From Beta vulgaris subsp. vulgaris (lineage: Eukaryota; Streptophyta; Magnoliopsida; Caryophyllales; Amaranthaceae), in contig NC_079210.1 in NCBI RefSeq assembly GCF_026745355.1, positions 33,052,516 to 33,116,515 of the forward strand: a DNA stretch of 64,000 nt, in the 5' to 3' direction. This document shows, in pieces, positions 27,279-39,229 of this stretch. Made by a program: the position numbers and the translations under genes. A model generated the notes under the pieces. That model was not told where the DNA came from. It was given only the letters and a program-made list of their open reading frames with translations, and ran no database searches. Numbering within the stretch: the stretch's first letter is position 1; each line of letters begins with the position of its first letter.

Positions 27279-27811
27279 TAAGGCATCTAAGTCCTCTTAG
27301 CACTTAGATGTTCTTGGAGAAGAAGAAAAACAAAAAAAGAAGAAGTAGAAGAAGCAACCCGTAAGAGACAGATTTATGAGGTAACTTTGAACGTGAGGTT
27401 CTCCCATATCGGATCGAATTTTTGGGTGATTCTTGTTTTGAAAGTGGTTATTTTTATGTCTAGTTTTGGCATGTCAAATTTCATAACTTTTGGTGTTCAT
27501 TTGATAGCGTAATCAGCGGTTTTCTCTTAAGTGGTCCAAAACCGGATTAATCTGGACCAGTTGTAGGAAAATTGAAACTGCAATCAATTGGTTGAAAGGT
27601 TTCATGTGAAATTTTTATAGAGGATTGGGGACATACAGTTCTACGTTCTCACAGAATTTAATTCGATTTGAAGTTCATTTGGTTAGGTTTTGAAATTCGA
27701 AGTTAATGTCCAATTCTGGGCAGTTTCTAGGCAGAATTTTTTTTTTCTTCAGTTTGTATTCATTGTCATAGTAGTTCATCGTGACCTACTATAAGTCGTA
27801 TTGTTGTTAAT

Positions 27812-28378
27812 ATGGATGAACTAGTTGAAGCTTTTGCACGAATGCAAGAAGCTACTCAAAAAGTTCGATTCTTGAGACAACAAATGCAAGAAGATAAGAA
27901 GCGAAAACTTCACAAGGAGAAGGTGTCTCTATTAATGGAGAAGCATCAATCAAAAGGAGAAAGTGAAGTTAGTGCTGGTCAAGAAAAAGAACACACAAGT
28001 GTGTGTGAATTGGATGCAAAAACAAACGAGGGAGTGGGGGTAGAAAATCTTGATTTAAGGGAAGTCTTATTGGAGGTTGTTGTCATAGAACAACTACCAC
28101 CAACCCTACCACAACAAAATGATGCAGCACCAATTCAACAGAGCATGGAGGTGAACAAGAAAGACTATGCACAACCTTCAAGCTCCAACAACAAAATTCG
28201 AGGTCGAATTCTTTTGAAGAAAGGGAGAATGGTACGAAATAGGAGAGTACCAAGATTATTAAGGATGGCTAACATGATCATCTTTATTCCAGATGTAGTA
28301 TCACCTATTGTACCTAACAAGATCCGTTGGATATGGCTTATATCTTGGTTTAGGATCAGGTGTTACAAGTTTTGTTAA
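27812..28378 (+). CDS. small Glu/Lys-rich ORF of the non-autonomous LTR element
   Basis: 188-codon ORF in internal region 2. Residues 1-60 (MDELVEAFARMQEATQKVRF onward) are charged and heptad-like, probably a coiled coil. The middle is acidic (LREVLLEVVVIEQLPPTLPQ) and is followed by a basic RGRILLKKGRM segment encoded by the polypurine tract. From about codon 140 the frame runs on into LTR 3, so the last 48 residues are LTR-encoded. No protease, RT or zinc-knuckle motif is present. The homologous ORF in internal region 1 is interrupted by stops. It could be a gag relic or a chaperone-like protein acting on a partner element; no function is assigned. Confidence 0.5.
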   Translation: MDELVEAFARMQEATQKVRFLRQQMQEDKKRKLHKEKVSLLMEKHQSKGESEVSAGQEKEHTSVCELDAKTNEGVGVENLDLREVLLEVVVIEQLPPTLPQQNDAAPIQQSMEVNKKDYAQPSSSNNKIRGRILLKKGRMVRNRRVPRLLRMANMIIFIPDVVSPIVPNKIRWIWLISWFRIRCYKFC

Positions 28379-29522
28379 AGTACTAATCCAAATTAAACCA
28401 AGGGAGATACACATTTCATGGAGTAGTACGAGTTTTGTGATCTTTGCAAAGGAAGCTTCGAAAATAAGTAGAAGAAGCAAGCAGCTGCCCAAGGGTGTTG
28501 GTGAGGTGTGTGCTTGAGGTGCTTATGATCTATTAGTGTTAATTAAGTCCAAAATCAGTTTGTTGTAACGTTTTGTTGTAAACCGGTTTTAGTATTGTTT
28601 TGCTTAGCTTAGGTTGTAACTTGGACATGTATTATGTGCTGTAGCAAGTTCCTAGCTCACTCATGAAGGACGTTAACCCCACTTGCAGCATTGAAGCCAA
28701 TCACAAGTTTTCCTTCCTAGCTAGGAAAGCTCTCCATTTTCCTACCAGTTTAGTCACCAAAAGGAGGTGTATATGTGCAGCAAAGTAATCATGTTTTTTC
28801 TTGATGGAAGATGTCTTCATAAGGAGGAAAGGTTCTCATTGGTTTGCCCCTTAGACCCCACGTCCAAGTGAAGAGAGAAAGAAGCAAGTGTGCTGATCTA
28901 GCTTAGCTTTAGGAGATCTTTTGTAGTATTTATGCTTTGTTTAATCTCATTAGTGTATTAGACATAGTTTCTTTTGTATTAAGTCTTTTAGTCCATGTAC
29001 TATATATATGTAACGTGAAACATGAATGAAAATCATATTGGAATGTTGAAAATTGAGCTATGTGCTTATTGAAAAATTGGAGGGTTAAATCCAAAATTTC
29101 TTCTTGTGGTTAAGGAGTGAACTTAATCTCAAAACCCTTAAGTTAAGTGAGTAAAGCTTAATTTGAGAGAGAGTTAGGATAATTAGTGAGTGAAGCTAAT
29201 TAAAATACTCTCAAATCCATCCTAAATCATGTTTAATGTGAGTGAAGCCTTTAACTTCTTTTAGAACCCTTAAGCAATCATAAGTGAGTAAAGCTTGTGA
29301 AAACTTAGGCAAACTACTAGCTTTAAGAGTGGAGATTCTTTTAGCTTGTGTTCTTTCTATCCTAAACACCATTCTTCATTGAGTTGTGTTTATCAAACAA
29401 TTCTTTTAGTTTTAAGAGCTTTTGTTTCGACTAGAAGTCTATATCCATTGTTCGTCCGTTTTTCGCCGCATTGTGTTATTGGGTCTTCTAAACAGAAATG
29501 AGAGGAGTCCAATTTCGCATCA
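28230..29522 (+). repeat. LTR 3 of the tandem element
   Basis: 1293 bp ending CGCATCA at 29522, followed directly by TSD ACTAG and resumption of the host Ty3 gag frame. No primer site follows, which identifies it as the terminal 3' LTR. Confidence 0.9.
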
Positions 29523-30497
29523 ACTAGTCGAAAAACATTATCAGTTAAATCAGAAACTAGTTAAGGCCTTACAAGAGGTTCTGTTAAATACAGCAAGGGG
29601 AAGTAGTGGCATATCGCCAGACGTTCCTCCACTAAGTGGCCCTTCAAGGGTACATTTCTCCCGTCTTAAAACTAGGGGTCCAATTATCCCTAGCGATCCA
29701 CAAAGTTCCTCTCATATGTATCAAACAAGGACAATACCCATGAGCCATGGAGATAGTAATCATGGAAATCTTAGGAGAAGTGATGGAATGCCAGCGAGCG
29801 TTCAGCTAGGCTGGCACCAGGCGTTAAGACATCATATACCTTCGCTTTCCATGGGTGGTGGACATGTTGGTGACAACACACCAACCTGGATCATCATAGA
29901 GAGCACAGAGGCAAGGTACTTTTGTTGCAAACAACAATAGTACACCATATGCATATATACCTTCTAATCAACCAACTATAGCTAGTACTCCTTATTATGG
30001 GAATGTACCAGGGTTTGGTCAGCCCCATTTGCTCACGCAATTGGTGCTTATTATTAAGGGATGCCCACAAATGGAAACACACCTCCGCCACAAATGACAC
30101 AAGGAGCAGTCAATCATACCTACATGCACAATCAAGATTTTCCTATAGGAGGTTATTAAAACTAACCTTTCAACCCTAATCCTAAACATACATATGATCA
30201 TATATGAAACATGGGATACGGGAATTTGGGATATCTAAGACGGCGAGATCCATTGGCAGCGCAGGTTGAGGCACTAGTTCAAAGATTAGTGGGTGATACC
30301 TCTAGGAGAAATCAGAGGTAGATAGGTCAAAAACCTTACCCTCAAGGGATTGATAGATGACTTTTAAGATACATGACTTTACTTTTTTTTTTTTTTGGTA
30401 ATTAAAGTAAAATGAAGCCCAAACAACACATACACCTAGAAGGTTATGAGAACATCACTCTACATAACCAAGCACTAGTACTGGACACAGCCAGCAT

Positions 30498-33400
30498 TCA
30501 CAAGTTTGCAAACCAATTCTGATCACTATGACTCACTTTACTACTCATGATTTGACTGATACGAGCCTTAACTATGCTTTTTAAATTTTTAACAGTGCAA
30601 GCAATAGTGTGAATAACATCTTCCCAGTAGGCACTGTATATGTTTTTCCAGATCAAATAAACCACAGCAGCTATTGCAGCAAACGTCACATGTTTTCTGA
30701 ATTTAGTCCCTGCATAAGGGCCTCTAATTCTTCTGTATAATTGCAGAATCCCGGCCCTGCCATTCCATGTAATATTTAACCAACTCAACACATCTCTTAT
30801 ACACTGAGCACTGAAGTGGCACCTAAAGAAAAGATGGTCCATATTCTCTGAATGTTGTTGGCACAATAGGCACCTATCAGAGTCACTAACACCAATTCTG
30901 GACAGTCTCTCACGAGTTTTCAATCTGTCTTGAACTGCAAGCCATAAGATAAACCTGTGTTTAGGAATGTTGTATCTATTCCAAACACTATAGGCCCATT
31001 GTTGTGCTGTAGCTTGCCCTAATGTGTTCACATAATGTTTCTTTATGCTGAAAACATTATAAGTAAGCCAAAGGTCATTCCCCAACCAATTACTTAGCTC
31101 TTCTTTAGCCTTACATATGCTCTTCCATGTCCAGCTAACATTGCTAGGGACAACATACTCTCTCCAGTTGGACTCTTTGATGTAAATGCTATTCACCCAC
31201 TTAATCCAAAGATTATCTTTCTTCTGTGCAATGCTCCAGACAAGTTTGCTAACTGCTGCTGTGTTCCATTTCAATACATCCCTCAAAGCTAAACCTCCAG
31301 CTTTTTTTGTTTTGCACATATCAGCCCAAGCAATGGCACAAGCTTTAGTGTTATTATAGGTGCCAGTCCAAAGAAAACACCTACAAACACTAATCACTTC
31401 TTTAAGAACTCCAGTAGGTATGATGAAGAGTTGCCCCCAGTAGACATGTATACTCATTAATATGCTATTAATGAGCTGTGTTCTGGTTGCAAATGATAAG
31501 TTGCGTGAGCTCCACACTTTTATTCTTCCTATCATCTTGCTCATCAGGATTTGGCAGTCACTCTTCTGTAGTTTTTTGGTGGTAATGGTACTCCTAGGTA
31601 CCTGAAAGGTAGTGAGCCCCTAGCAAAACCAGTAACATCCACCACTCTTTGCATATCATTCTCACATACCCCTGCAAAATAAATTTCAGATTTTTGCTTA
31701 TTGACCTCCAGTCCAGACGCATCTGAAAACATCTGAAACCCCTGCAGTAGAAAATATATTGATCTGAAATCACCATTACAGAAGAGCAATAAATCGTCTG
31801 CAAAGCAAAGATGTGTAATCTTCAACTCCTTACACATTGAAGAAATTTGACCCATCCTGTTCATGTACAAACTCAGATTCTTGCTAAGTAATCCATTCCG
31901 ATTGCAAGGAGCAGAGGGGACATTGGGTCTCCGTGCCTCAACCCTCTCTGAGCCCCAAAGAATCCTGTTATGGACCCATTTAGCATAATTGAGAATGTAG
32001 GTGTAGTGACACATGCCATAATCATCTCAGTGTAGAATCTGGGCATCCCTAGACCTTCCAGCATTTGTTTCAAGAAAGCCCAACTAATAGTGTCATAGGC
32101 TTTTTTCAGATCAAGCTTCATCATGCCGCTAGGCCTCACAACTTTCCTATTGTACATCTTCACTAAATCTTGACAAATTAGTACATTATGCAATATACTC
32201 CTACCAGCCACAAATGCTCCTTGAGATTCAGATATAATATCAGGAAGAATTTTGTTCAGTTTCTCACTAAGCAGCTTTGTAATACACTTGTATAAGGTAT
32301 TGCAGCATGCTATTGGCCTGAATTCAGTGACATTTTCAGGACATTTAACCTTTGGGATCAAGGTTAAAGTAGTTATGTTTATTGCTTTAAGCAATTTCCC
32401 TTAACTGGAAAAATCTTGTATTGCTTTAGTGACTTCATCACCAATGTATTCCCAGCAGTGCTTATAAAACTTGCTATTGAAGCCATTAGCTCCTGGAGCT
32501 TTATCATCTGGGATGCTAAACATCACTCTCTTGATATCTTCCTGTGAGACAGCCTCCTGAAGGATCTGAACATGGTTATCATTCAATTTCTGCCCATTAT
32601 TCAGTAGAGCTTGCAAAACAGGCTGCTTTTGTTCTTTGCAAGAGAATAGCTCCATGTAATAGCTAATAAAAGCTTCTTCAACTTTTTCCTGGGAATTGGC
32701 CCAGTTACCCTTGCTATCATGAAGTTAATATACTCTATTGTGAGATCTTCTATCTTCTAGAGCTTGATAGAATATTTTTTGTATTCTCATCTCCACATTG
32801 AAGCCATGTCAGCTTAGATTTTTGTTGCAAGAAAGAATACTGACTTCTCTTTGCTCTCAGTAAAGCCTCTTGTACAATCTTTTACTGAGCAATCAGGTCA
32901 ACATTATTAAGCTCTTGGTGCATTTGTTCCTGCACCTTCACCAATTCATGTTGAGCTTTAATTACATTAGCCTCAACATCCCCAAACCCTTCCTTATTCA
33001 ACCTTTTTAAAGCTATTTTCACCTGCTTTAATTTTTGTACCACCCTATACATAGCACAGCCACGCACATGATTAGACCACACTTGTTGCACAGTGTCATT
33101 CAGAACCTGATGGTGGCACCACATATTAAGAAACCTAAAAGGTTTCTTCTTATGAATCTCAGGGTATACCTGTAACACAACAGGGGTATGGTCATAAATG
33201 CCTTCTGGCAAAAAGACAGCAACAACCATTTCAAAGCTATCAAACCATTTCTGTTTTGCCATAACCCTATCTATTCTGGAAAAGACTCTCTTAAGGCCAT
33301 CCTGCTTGTTATTCCATGTGAAGTACCTCCCAGAAGATTTCACATCACTCAGATTACAGAATTCCATACAATCAATCATAGGTCTTATCTCTGCCATACT

Positions 33401-33865
33401 AACCATTGACACAATTCTATCCTCAATATTACTTAGGGCATTAAAGTCCCCTAAGAGGACCCATGGCTCTTCTGGTTGTTGCTTCAACCTCTTGAGCCCA
33501 CTCCATAGAATCTCCCTACTGTGAGCATCATTGAATCCATAAACAAAAGTGCACTTAAAATCCAGTCCTTCCTTAGTCCTAATCTTACAGTGAATGTATT
33601 GGCTATTAACTTGCAATATATCCACAGTAAATGAGTTAGGATACCACCCAATAAGAATCCTACCATTCTTATGACATGAAAGATTATGAGAAAAACACCA
33701 GCCAGAACACACATTATTATAAACTGAACCAAGTTTAGGGGCTTTCACCCTTGTTTTTAAGAGGCCAAACAACTTGACATTGTGAGAGAGGATGAAATTT
33801 CTCACCTCACTTTGTTTAGTCTTGTTGTTTAAACCTCTCACATTCCATGATAAGATACTATCCAT
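30498..33865 (-). pseudogene. LINE ORF2: endonuclease / RT / zf-RVT, broken
   Basis: The start at 33865 (MDSILSWNVRGLNNK) is fixed by homology with the other LINE. The endonuclease runs uninterrupted to 32882 (327 codons) with WNVRGLN, GDFN and SRIDRVMA; but the metal-binding Glu of the LLETR block is Lys (LLKTR) and SDH is YDH. The RT spans about 32394-31100 with MMKLDLKKAYDTISW, RGLRHGDPMSPLL (Q to H) and intact FADD. The zf-RVT (CLLCQQHSENMDHLFFRC) is near 30850, and the frame ends at 30498. Breaks: frameshifts between 32881 and 32655, near 31900 and near 31550, plus stops. Confidence 0.9.
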
Positions 33866-35147
33866 TAGGTGTAGAGGGTGTCACCCTCTTCTCCATATTC
33901 CCATGTTCATCAACTTTCACTTGCTTGCCAGTCACTCTACCTCCACTTTTCTCCCTGCCTACAACTACTTCTTCCTGTCCTTCTACCACAGCTGCATCAT
34001 CATTATCCTCTGTCACCTGCTCTTCCACCCCTTCTACTCCTTGTTCATCTAATACCATAAAATTATTATGCACTGGGATGTCAATAGTAGAAGCTAATGG
34101 TGCACCCTTATGGTTTGCCACCATTGTAAATCCTTCCTGATCAATAACAGGCTTTTTAACCCATGTCTTCTTCCCTTCACTTCTCCTACAGTTATCAGTG
34201 TCATGGCCAAATCCTTAGCATTTACCACATTGCACAGGTATCGATTCGTATTCAACCTTTTGATCAACTATACTGCCATGTTCATTACAGAATTGGATTA
34301 CATCAGGTAGCTAGCTCTGAACAATCACTTCCACCATGACTCTTGCATAGCTAAGTCTATCTCTTGCCTTAGTTGCAGCATCCATTCTTATCACCTTCCC
34401 CATTTGACCCACTATCTTAAACATACTTTTTTCTCCCCAATATTGAAATGGTAACCCTGGTAATTTCACCCATATTGGCACCATTTTAACCATGTTTTTA
34501 TCAACATCCATATCTGGATCCCATAGTTTTACAATCAAGGGTTTTTGATCAAAAAAATGGAATCCCTCATTCACTATCTTCAAACTATCTTCGACATTAT
34601 TAAATCGTACTATAAAAATCCCCTTACCCATTGTTGCTATCTTATCAATCCCCATTTTACCCCATATACGCTTAAAATACCCTTCCATAACTGTCAATGG
34701 AGGATTGGCCCCCAAGACATAACACACAACCGCCGACGTCCAATATTCAACTTCTTCCTGTATATCTTCAGAATCTATGGTTACAATCGGAGAAACATTT
34801 ACCTGAGCTGTTACCTGAGGGGATTTTTCAGCATCCTGCACTCGTTGAGCCCAGGAGAGCCTTGGAACACTTGCTGGTTTCGCAGCACTCTTCATTACAT
34901 TCAACCATTCTGTCAATACCACCTTCTCATTCGCCTTTTGAACAGTACTCTCACGAGTTTCTATTGGTGTCACCATTGTATTCCTTTCAACGTCCTTCTC
35001 TAGTTCTTCATGTTCCTTGATAGCATTAGGCACCTTGATTGCTTTAACCCCCGTTACCTCAACTACAGATTTTATTTTCTTCACCGACGACGACGACGGC
35101 CCCGTTTTTTTCTTCTGAGCGCTTTTCTTCGCCCTCCCCCTTGCCAT
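33858..35147 (-). pseudogene. LINE ORF1 (DUF4283 / CCHC), two stops
   Basis: ORF1 RNA-binding protein of the LINE. The start at 35147 (MARGRAKKSAQKKK) is preferred over an in-frame Met nine codons upstream because it matches the MAKG start of the first LINE. A basic N-terminus is followed by a linker, then the DUF4283-type domain at about residues 150-285 (EYWTSAVVCYVLGANPPLTVM, YFKRIWGKMGIDK, PIWVKLPGLPFQYWG, YARVMVEV). In-frame stops: 34311-34313, and one within the zinc knuckle (CGKC, stop, GFGHDTDNC) near 34217. The frame then stays open to 33858 and ends PNG-stop, overlapping the ORF2 start by 8 nt. Confidence 0.88.
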
Positions 35148-36921
35148 GGCGTCAACGGTTACTTGGCGTATCACCTAAGCATTCGTTGAGAGAGAGAGAG
35201 AGAGAGAAAAAAAAATTTATGTTAAGTTAGTATTATACATGACTTTACTTTATCTTCGCGAAATGATAGAGTTTCTCCTGAAGAACATTCATTAGGTTCG
35301 CTGACAAGGAATTCTACAAACTTAAAATATTTTTCATGTCTCTTACTGAGACTGCTTTTTGGTGGTACATTAATTTACCACCCCAATTCTATTCATTCCT
35401 GATAGGACATGCAGATACAATTTACAAATCATTTTGCACGCACAAAACCAGGAGTGACCTTAAGTGATCTGGCCAGAATCCGATAAAAGTTAGGAGAGTC
35501 TGTGACGGACTACCTATCTAGATTCAATATGGCTAAGATTAGGTGTAATGTTAGCATTTCTAAGAGGGAATTTGTACAAATAGCTCAATAAGGAATGTTG
35601 ATTCATTTTAGAAAGAGGTTTGATGGTCATGCCTTTGGTGATTTTGTTGCATTAGTAGAATTAGCCGTAAGGTATGTAAGAAACCTACAAGCTAAAAGTG
35701 AAGCAAGGCACCAGAGTTTCTTTGCTCCAAATGAGGAGCCTTTCCACTTTGAAATTGCATAAGAAGTGGACGTCGCAGAAATCCTTCATGGAGTAGCTTA
35801 TGAATATTCTCCTTTAAAGAAAAAAGAGTCCTTGGCTCCAAAGGATATGAAATCGGGACAAAAGAGGACATATACTTTTGATGCCAAAAAAGTTAATGCT
35901 ATTTTCGACTAGTTGTTATCTAACAAAAATTTAAAATTAGTAGGGAGACATAGAGTAAGAATTGTTGAAGAAGTTATGGGTAAAAAATACTGTAAATGGC
36001 ATGATGCAGTAACACATAAAACTTCTAAGTGCATTGTTTTCAGAAATAAAATCCAGAATGAAATTGATGAGAAAAATATCATGTTTCTCAATGATGAAGA
36101 TGTGAATGTAGTTGGAATGGATGAACCATTTGAGCTTTTTGTCGTATGATAGAGGCTAATAGTTTGTTTACTATTACCTTATAGGCATCTCAAGCTACTG
36201 AAATAGGTAACTAGCTCTTAAACAGATTGCTCAATGAAAGAATTATTGTTATCCCAAAAATATCCATTGAAGAGGGGTTGGAAGATATGTGCATATGGGA
36301 CATGAATGTGTCACATACAACAGACCAGTGCCAAGTGTTAAGAGGATTCTTTACTAGACAATTGAATTTTAAAAGACTGGTTGTCCTAGACATGCAATAA
36401 CCAAACCCATTAATGCATGAGGAAAGAGCTAACACATATAAGGAAGCAACGCAAAATTTATCATGACAGACTAGGGCAATAGAAGGGTTGAAGGCTCTGA
36501 GAAATTGTATGTGGTCACAATGTGCAGACAGGCTAACTTTCGAAATGGTTAGAACTCAAATGATTCCAAATGATCCTACTTAAGTGCCTGCTTATCAGCG
36601 TCCATTCCATAATAGGTCCAGAAGTTAGGGACCAAGAAAATATGATAGGTTCAGTTTAGGGCCTTCCTCAAAGGAAAAGAAAGGGAGCCAAGTCATACTC
36701 ATGTTCTTAAAATTCTTAAATTAAGGGCTAAGTCCCACAAGGACCAAGGGTAGATGAAAATCAAACCCGCCACTACAAGATGTCCAAAACATACCTAAGA
36801 ATAGTACATCAAAGACGAGAGTGCTAAGTGCAAAAATTGCTGCAGCAATGGCTCAAATTAGCAATCAAAATATGCAGGAGTCTGTCATTGCAAATGTAAG
36901 AATTGATGAAGAGGCCCTACA

Positions 36922-38942
36922 TTTAAATCTCCGTATTTTTAGTAAGTTAAAATTTATATTTTGAAAAGGTGTTAGTTATTTAAAAATGTTATTTATTTAA
37001 AAGTCTTCTTATTTATTTAAAAGGCTTTAAAAAAAGACTTTTAGAAAGATTTTCGGTATTTAAAATAACGTTTAGCCCAAATGAGTATTAGGTCTTAACT
37101 ACTATGATTTAAAATCAAGTGTTTTATTTAAAACAAAAAATATATCTTATAGAAATTTACAATGTTTTACAAGAAGAAAAAGAAATAAAAGGAAAAATAT
37201 TGTACAACAGCAAAGTCACGACTCATGGCAAGCTAGGAAATGTTTATAAACTTCGTTCTCATGCGCTCATCTTCAAAGTTCTTTTATTTATCTTCTTAAT
37301 AATTTTAAACTTCTAATATTATATCTTGTAGGATAATTTATTTCTTTTACTTATTTATTTGGATGATAGTAAAAATTTGTTAGATATTAGCTATATTTGT
37401 TTATCTTTTCTCTTAAACTCATCTTTTAGCTTCCTAGTCCTACTTTAACTCTAACTACCCTACTATTATAAATAAGGGTATCCTTCTCTCATAGTTTTTG
37501 CATCAAATATGAGGAATACATCTTTTTTCTCAAGTTTAAACTTTCTCTCTTTTAGCTTATCCTTTCTCTTTGTCCATTAGTAGTATTTTAATTTCTAAGG
37601 TGCGTGTATATGTAGATTTTTAAATATTGTTATGCATGCATAGTATCATGTTTTAGGGTTGCTATTTTAAATTTAAGTACATATTTTTATGACTTCCAAT
37701 ATGAACTTTATGAGTTTTATTATGAGTATGTATTATGAGTTTACATGAGGATGTTGAATTTTTGACTTATTATAAACATCTTAGTGTCTACGGTTCATTT
37801 TATTTTCAACAATAGTGAGCTATGTAATCGGTCACGCATTAAGTGCATAACATCTTTGTCATCATTGCCATATTGCTATATCACAATTAATATCCAAAGG
37901 ACTATACTTTGAGTGGTATTGTTGTTAAAAACGTAAGGCTTGAGTACTGTATGGATTTTTAATTTTATCTTTGAGTTCATGAGGATGATTATCGCATAAA
38001 ACTAAAATATCAACGTTGTTATTATTAGCATTATAATTATTATCATTCTTATTTAGTATTTTCATAAATACTTTTCAAGAGGATTTAATAAACAAGTTAT
38101 TTTATGTCTTTAAATGGCTATGTTTATAAGTAGTATTATATAGTCCCCTTTCAGAAGGATTATTTTTGAAATATTTTTATTAGATATATGATCTTTCATG
38201 ATCACAATTATAAACAGGCAACGATTTATTATTTATTAGCAAGAACTATAGTTATTATTTATTTATCCATGCAACGACTTCTTATTTATTAGCAAGAACG
38301 GTAGCCATTGTATTATTTACCCATGTACTTTTTGTATAAGTCATGTGGAGAAAGTAGTAACCCCTCGTAATAGACTCGTTAAGGAATACTAAACTTGGGG
38401 GTGTGTGTGAATACTTTTGGAAACATACATAGGCAAGGAAAAATGATTTTTACTAAAGTTATATACTTTATATTATATAAGTATTATCATATATCAAGGA
38501 AGTCTTTTCCGAAGTTAAATATTTCAAATGTTTGATTAAATAAATTGTTTTTATATTTCGCAAATACATATACTCAATATTTTTACTGACACACTTTTTG
38601 TTTTGTTTTATGGCTTTGTCCCATTGATGATCCTATTTTAGCGAGCAGATTTGTTACAGGTTGATATGATGCATACTTCATATAAGGGAGCTAGTGAGGA
38701 TTCATAATTAGTCAAGGCGTTGTTATTTTATTTTCTTTATTTCCATTGTTATATAGTTATAAATTAAGTTTCTTTCAATAAAGAGAAGTTATTCAGTTAT
38801 TTCCGCTGCATTAGTTAAAGTTCACTTAGTAGTTAGTATTAAAGCCTTTAACGTTATCACGTGGGGGTAATACTCTCATGTTTCTCAAGGAGCTTTACAC
38901 TAAAATATGTTTTCCGAAAGAAAGAAACTTAGGTGTGTTACA
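36922..38942 (+). mobile_element. solo LTR, Ty3 chromovirus (Tekay-like) type
   Basis: 2021 bp of non-coding, AT-rich DNA between two CTACA copies (36917-36921 and 38943-38947), a 5-bp TSD. It ends GTGTTACA and begins TTTAAATCTCCGTATTTTTAG; LTRs of this group usually begin TGTAA, so the second base looks mutated (G to T). A TATA-like TATTATAAATAAGG lies near 37465. Gag-like coding sequence of the host element resumes in frame on the far side (RIDEEAL before, QAGVTELLPMEEE after). No internal region: a product of LTR-LTR recombination. Confidence 0.65.
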
Positions 38943-39229
38943 CTACAAGCTGGCGTCACTGAATTGTTACCTATGGAGGAGGAACAATGTGGAAAATCAT
39001 CTACAAAGACTTTCTTATTAAAGAGTTGCCAGCTCTAGACATCATTAACTTGGCGAAGGCCAAAAAAGAAAAAGTACTTCCACTTGAGAAGGAACTTCTT
39101 CATTGTCTTCCTTATTAGCGAAGAAGTCAACAAATTTATGAAAACCACATTTGCTGGCATTATCAGTGGGATTAGCAATCTGGCAAAAGATTGATAGACA
39201 TTAACTATATAGGTGATTATGTTCTTTAA

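Larger units (their letters stand above)
23739..29522 (+). mobile_element. short non-autonomous LTR retrotransposon in tandem form (LTR-int-LTR-int-LTR)
   Basis: Three LTRs at 23739-25035, 25972-27264 and 28230-29522 (1297, 1293 and 1293 bp) alternate with two short internal regions (936 and 965 bp). Each LTR begins TGGTACGAAATAGG and ends CGCATCA (TTGCATCA in the second). TSD ACTAG is present at 23734-23738 and 29523-29527, so the three-LTR array behaves as one insertion. Each internal region begins with TGGTATCAGAGC, the initiator tRNA-Met primer site, and ends with a purine tract (GAAGAAAGGGAGAA). No gag-pol is present; only a small Glu/Lys-rich ORF. The group is like LARD/TRIM elements, intermediate in size. 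Confidence 0.92.
30386..35234 (-). mobile_element. L1-type LINE with 17-bp TSD, inserted in Ty3 gag
   Basis: Minus-strand LINE, 4.85 kb. ATACATGACTTTACTTT is present at 30369-30385 and 35235-35251, a perfect 17-bp target-site duplication. The A-tail is the T run 30383-30396. The 5' end has a GA run (35187-35205) before ORF1. ORF1 and ORF2 are nearly full length, with a few stops and about three frameshifts. The flanks are both Ty3 gag, so the insertion interrupted that element. Confidence 0.95.
23246..39200 (+). pseudogene. Ty3 gag region, split into four pieces by three insertions
   Basis: Gag-like coding DNA lies at 23246-23738, 29528-30368, 35252-36921 and 38943 to about 39110, between a short LTR element, a LINE and a solo LTR. 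The frame resumes across the first insertion (...VSRLEPLV before, EKHYQLNQKLVKALQEV after). The first piece starts at MPETRSKQNKE (23246). The third piece holds the capsid-like segment (RTKPGVTLSDLARIR, ESVTDYLSRFNMAKIRC) and a zinc-finger-like YCKWHDAVTHKTSKC. Stops and frameshifts are frequent. No protease, RT or integrase of this element follows, so pol is lost or outside. Assignment to a clade within Ty3 is not possible from gag alone. Confidence 0.75.
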
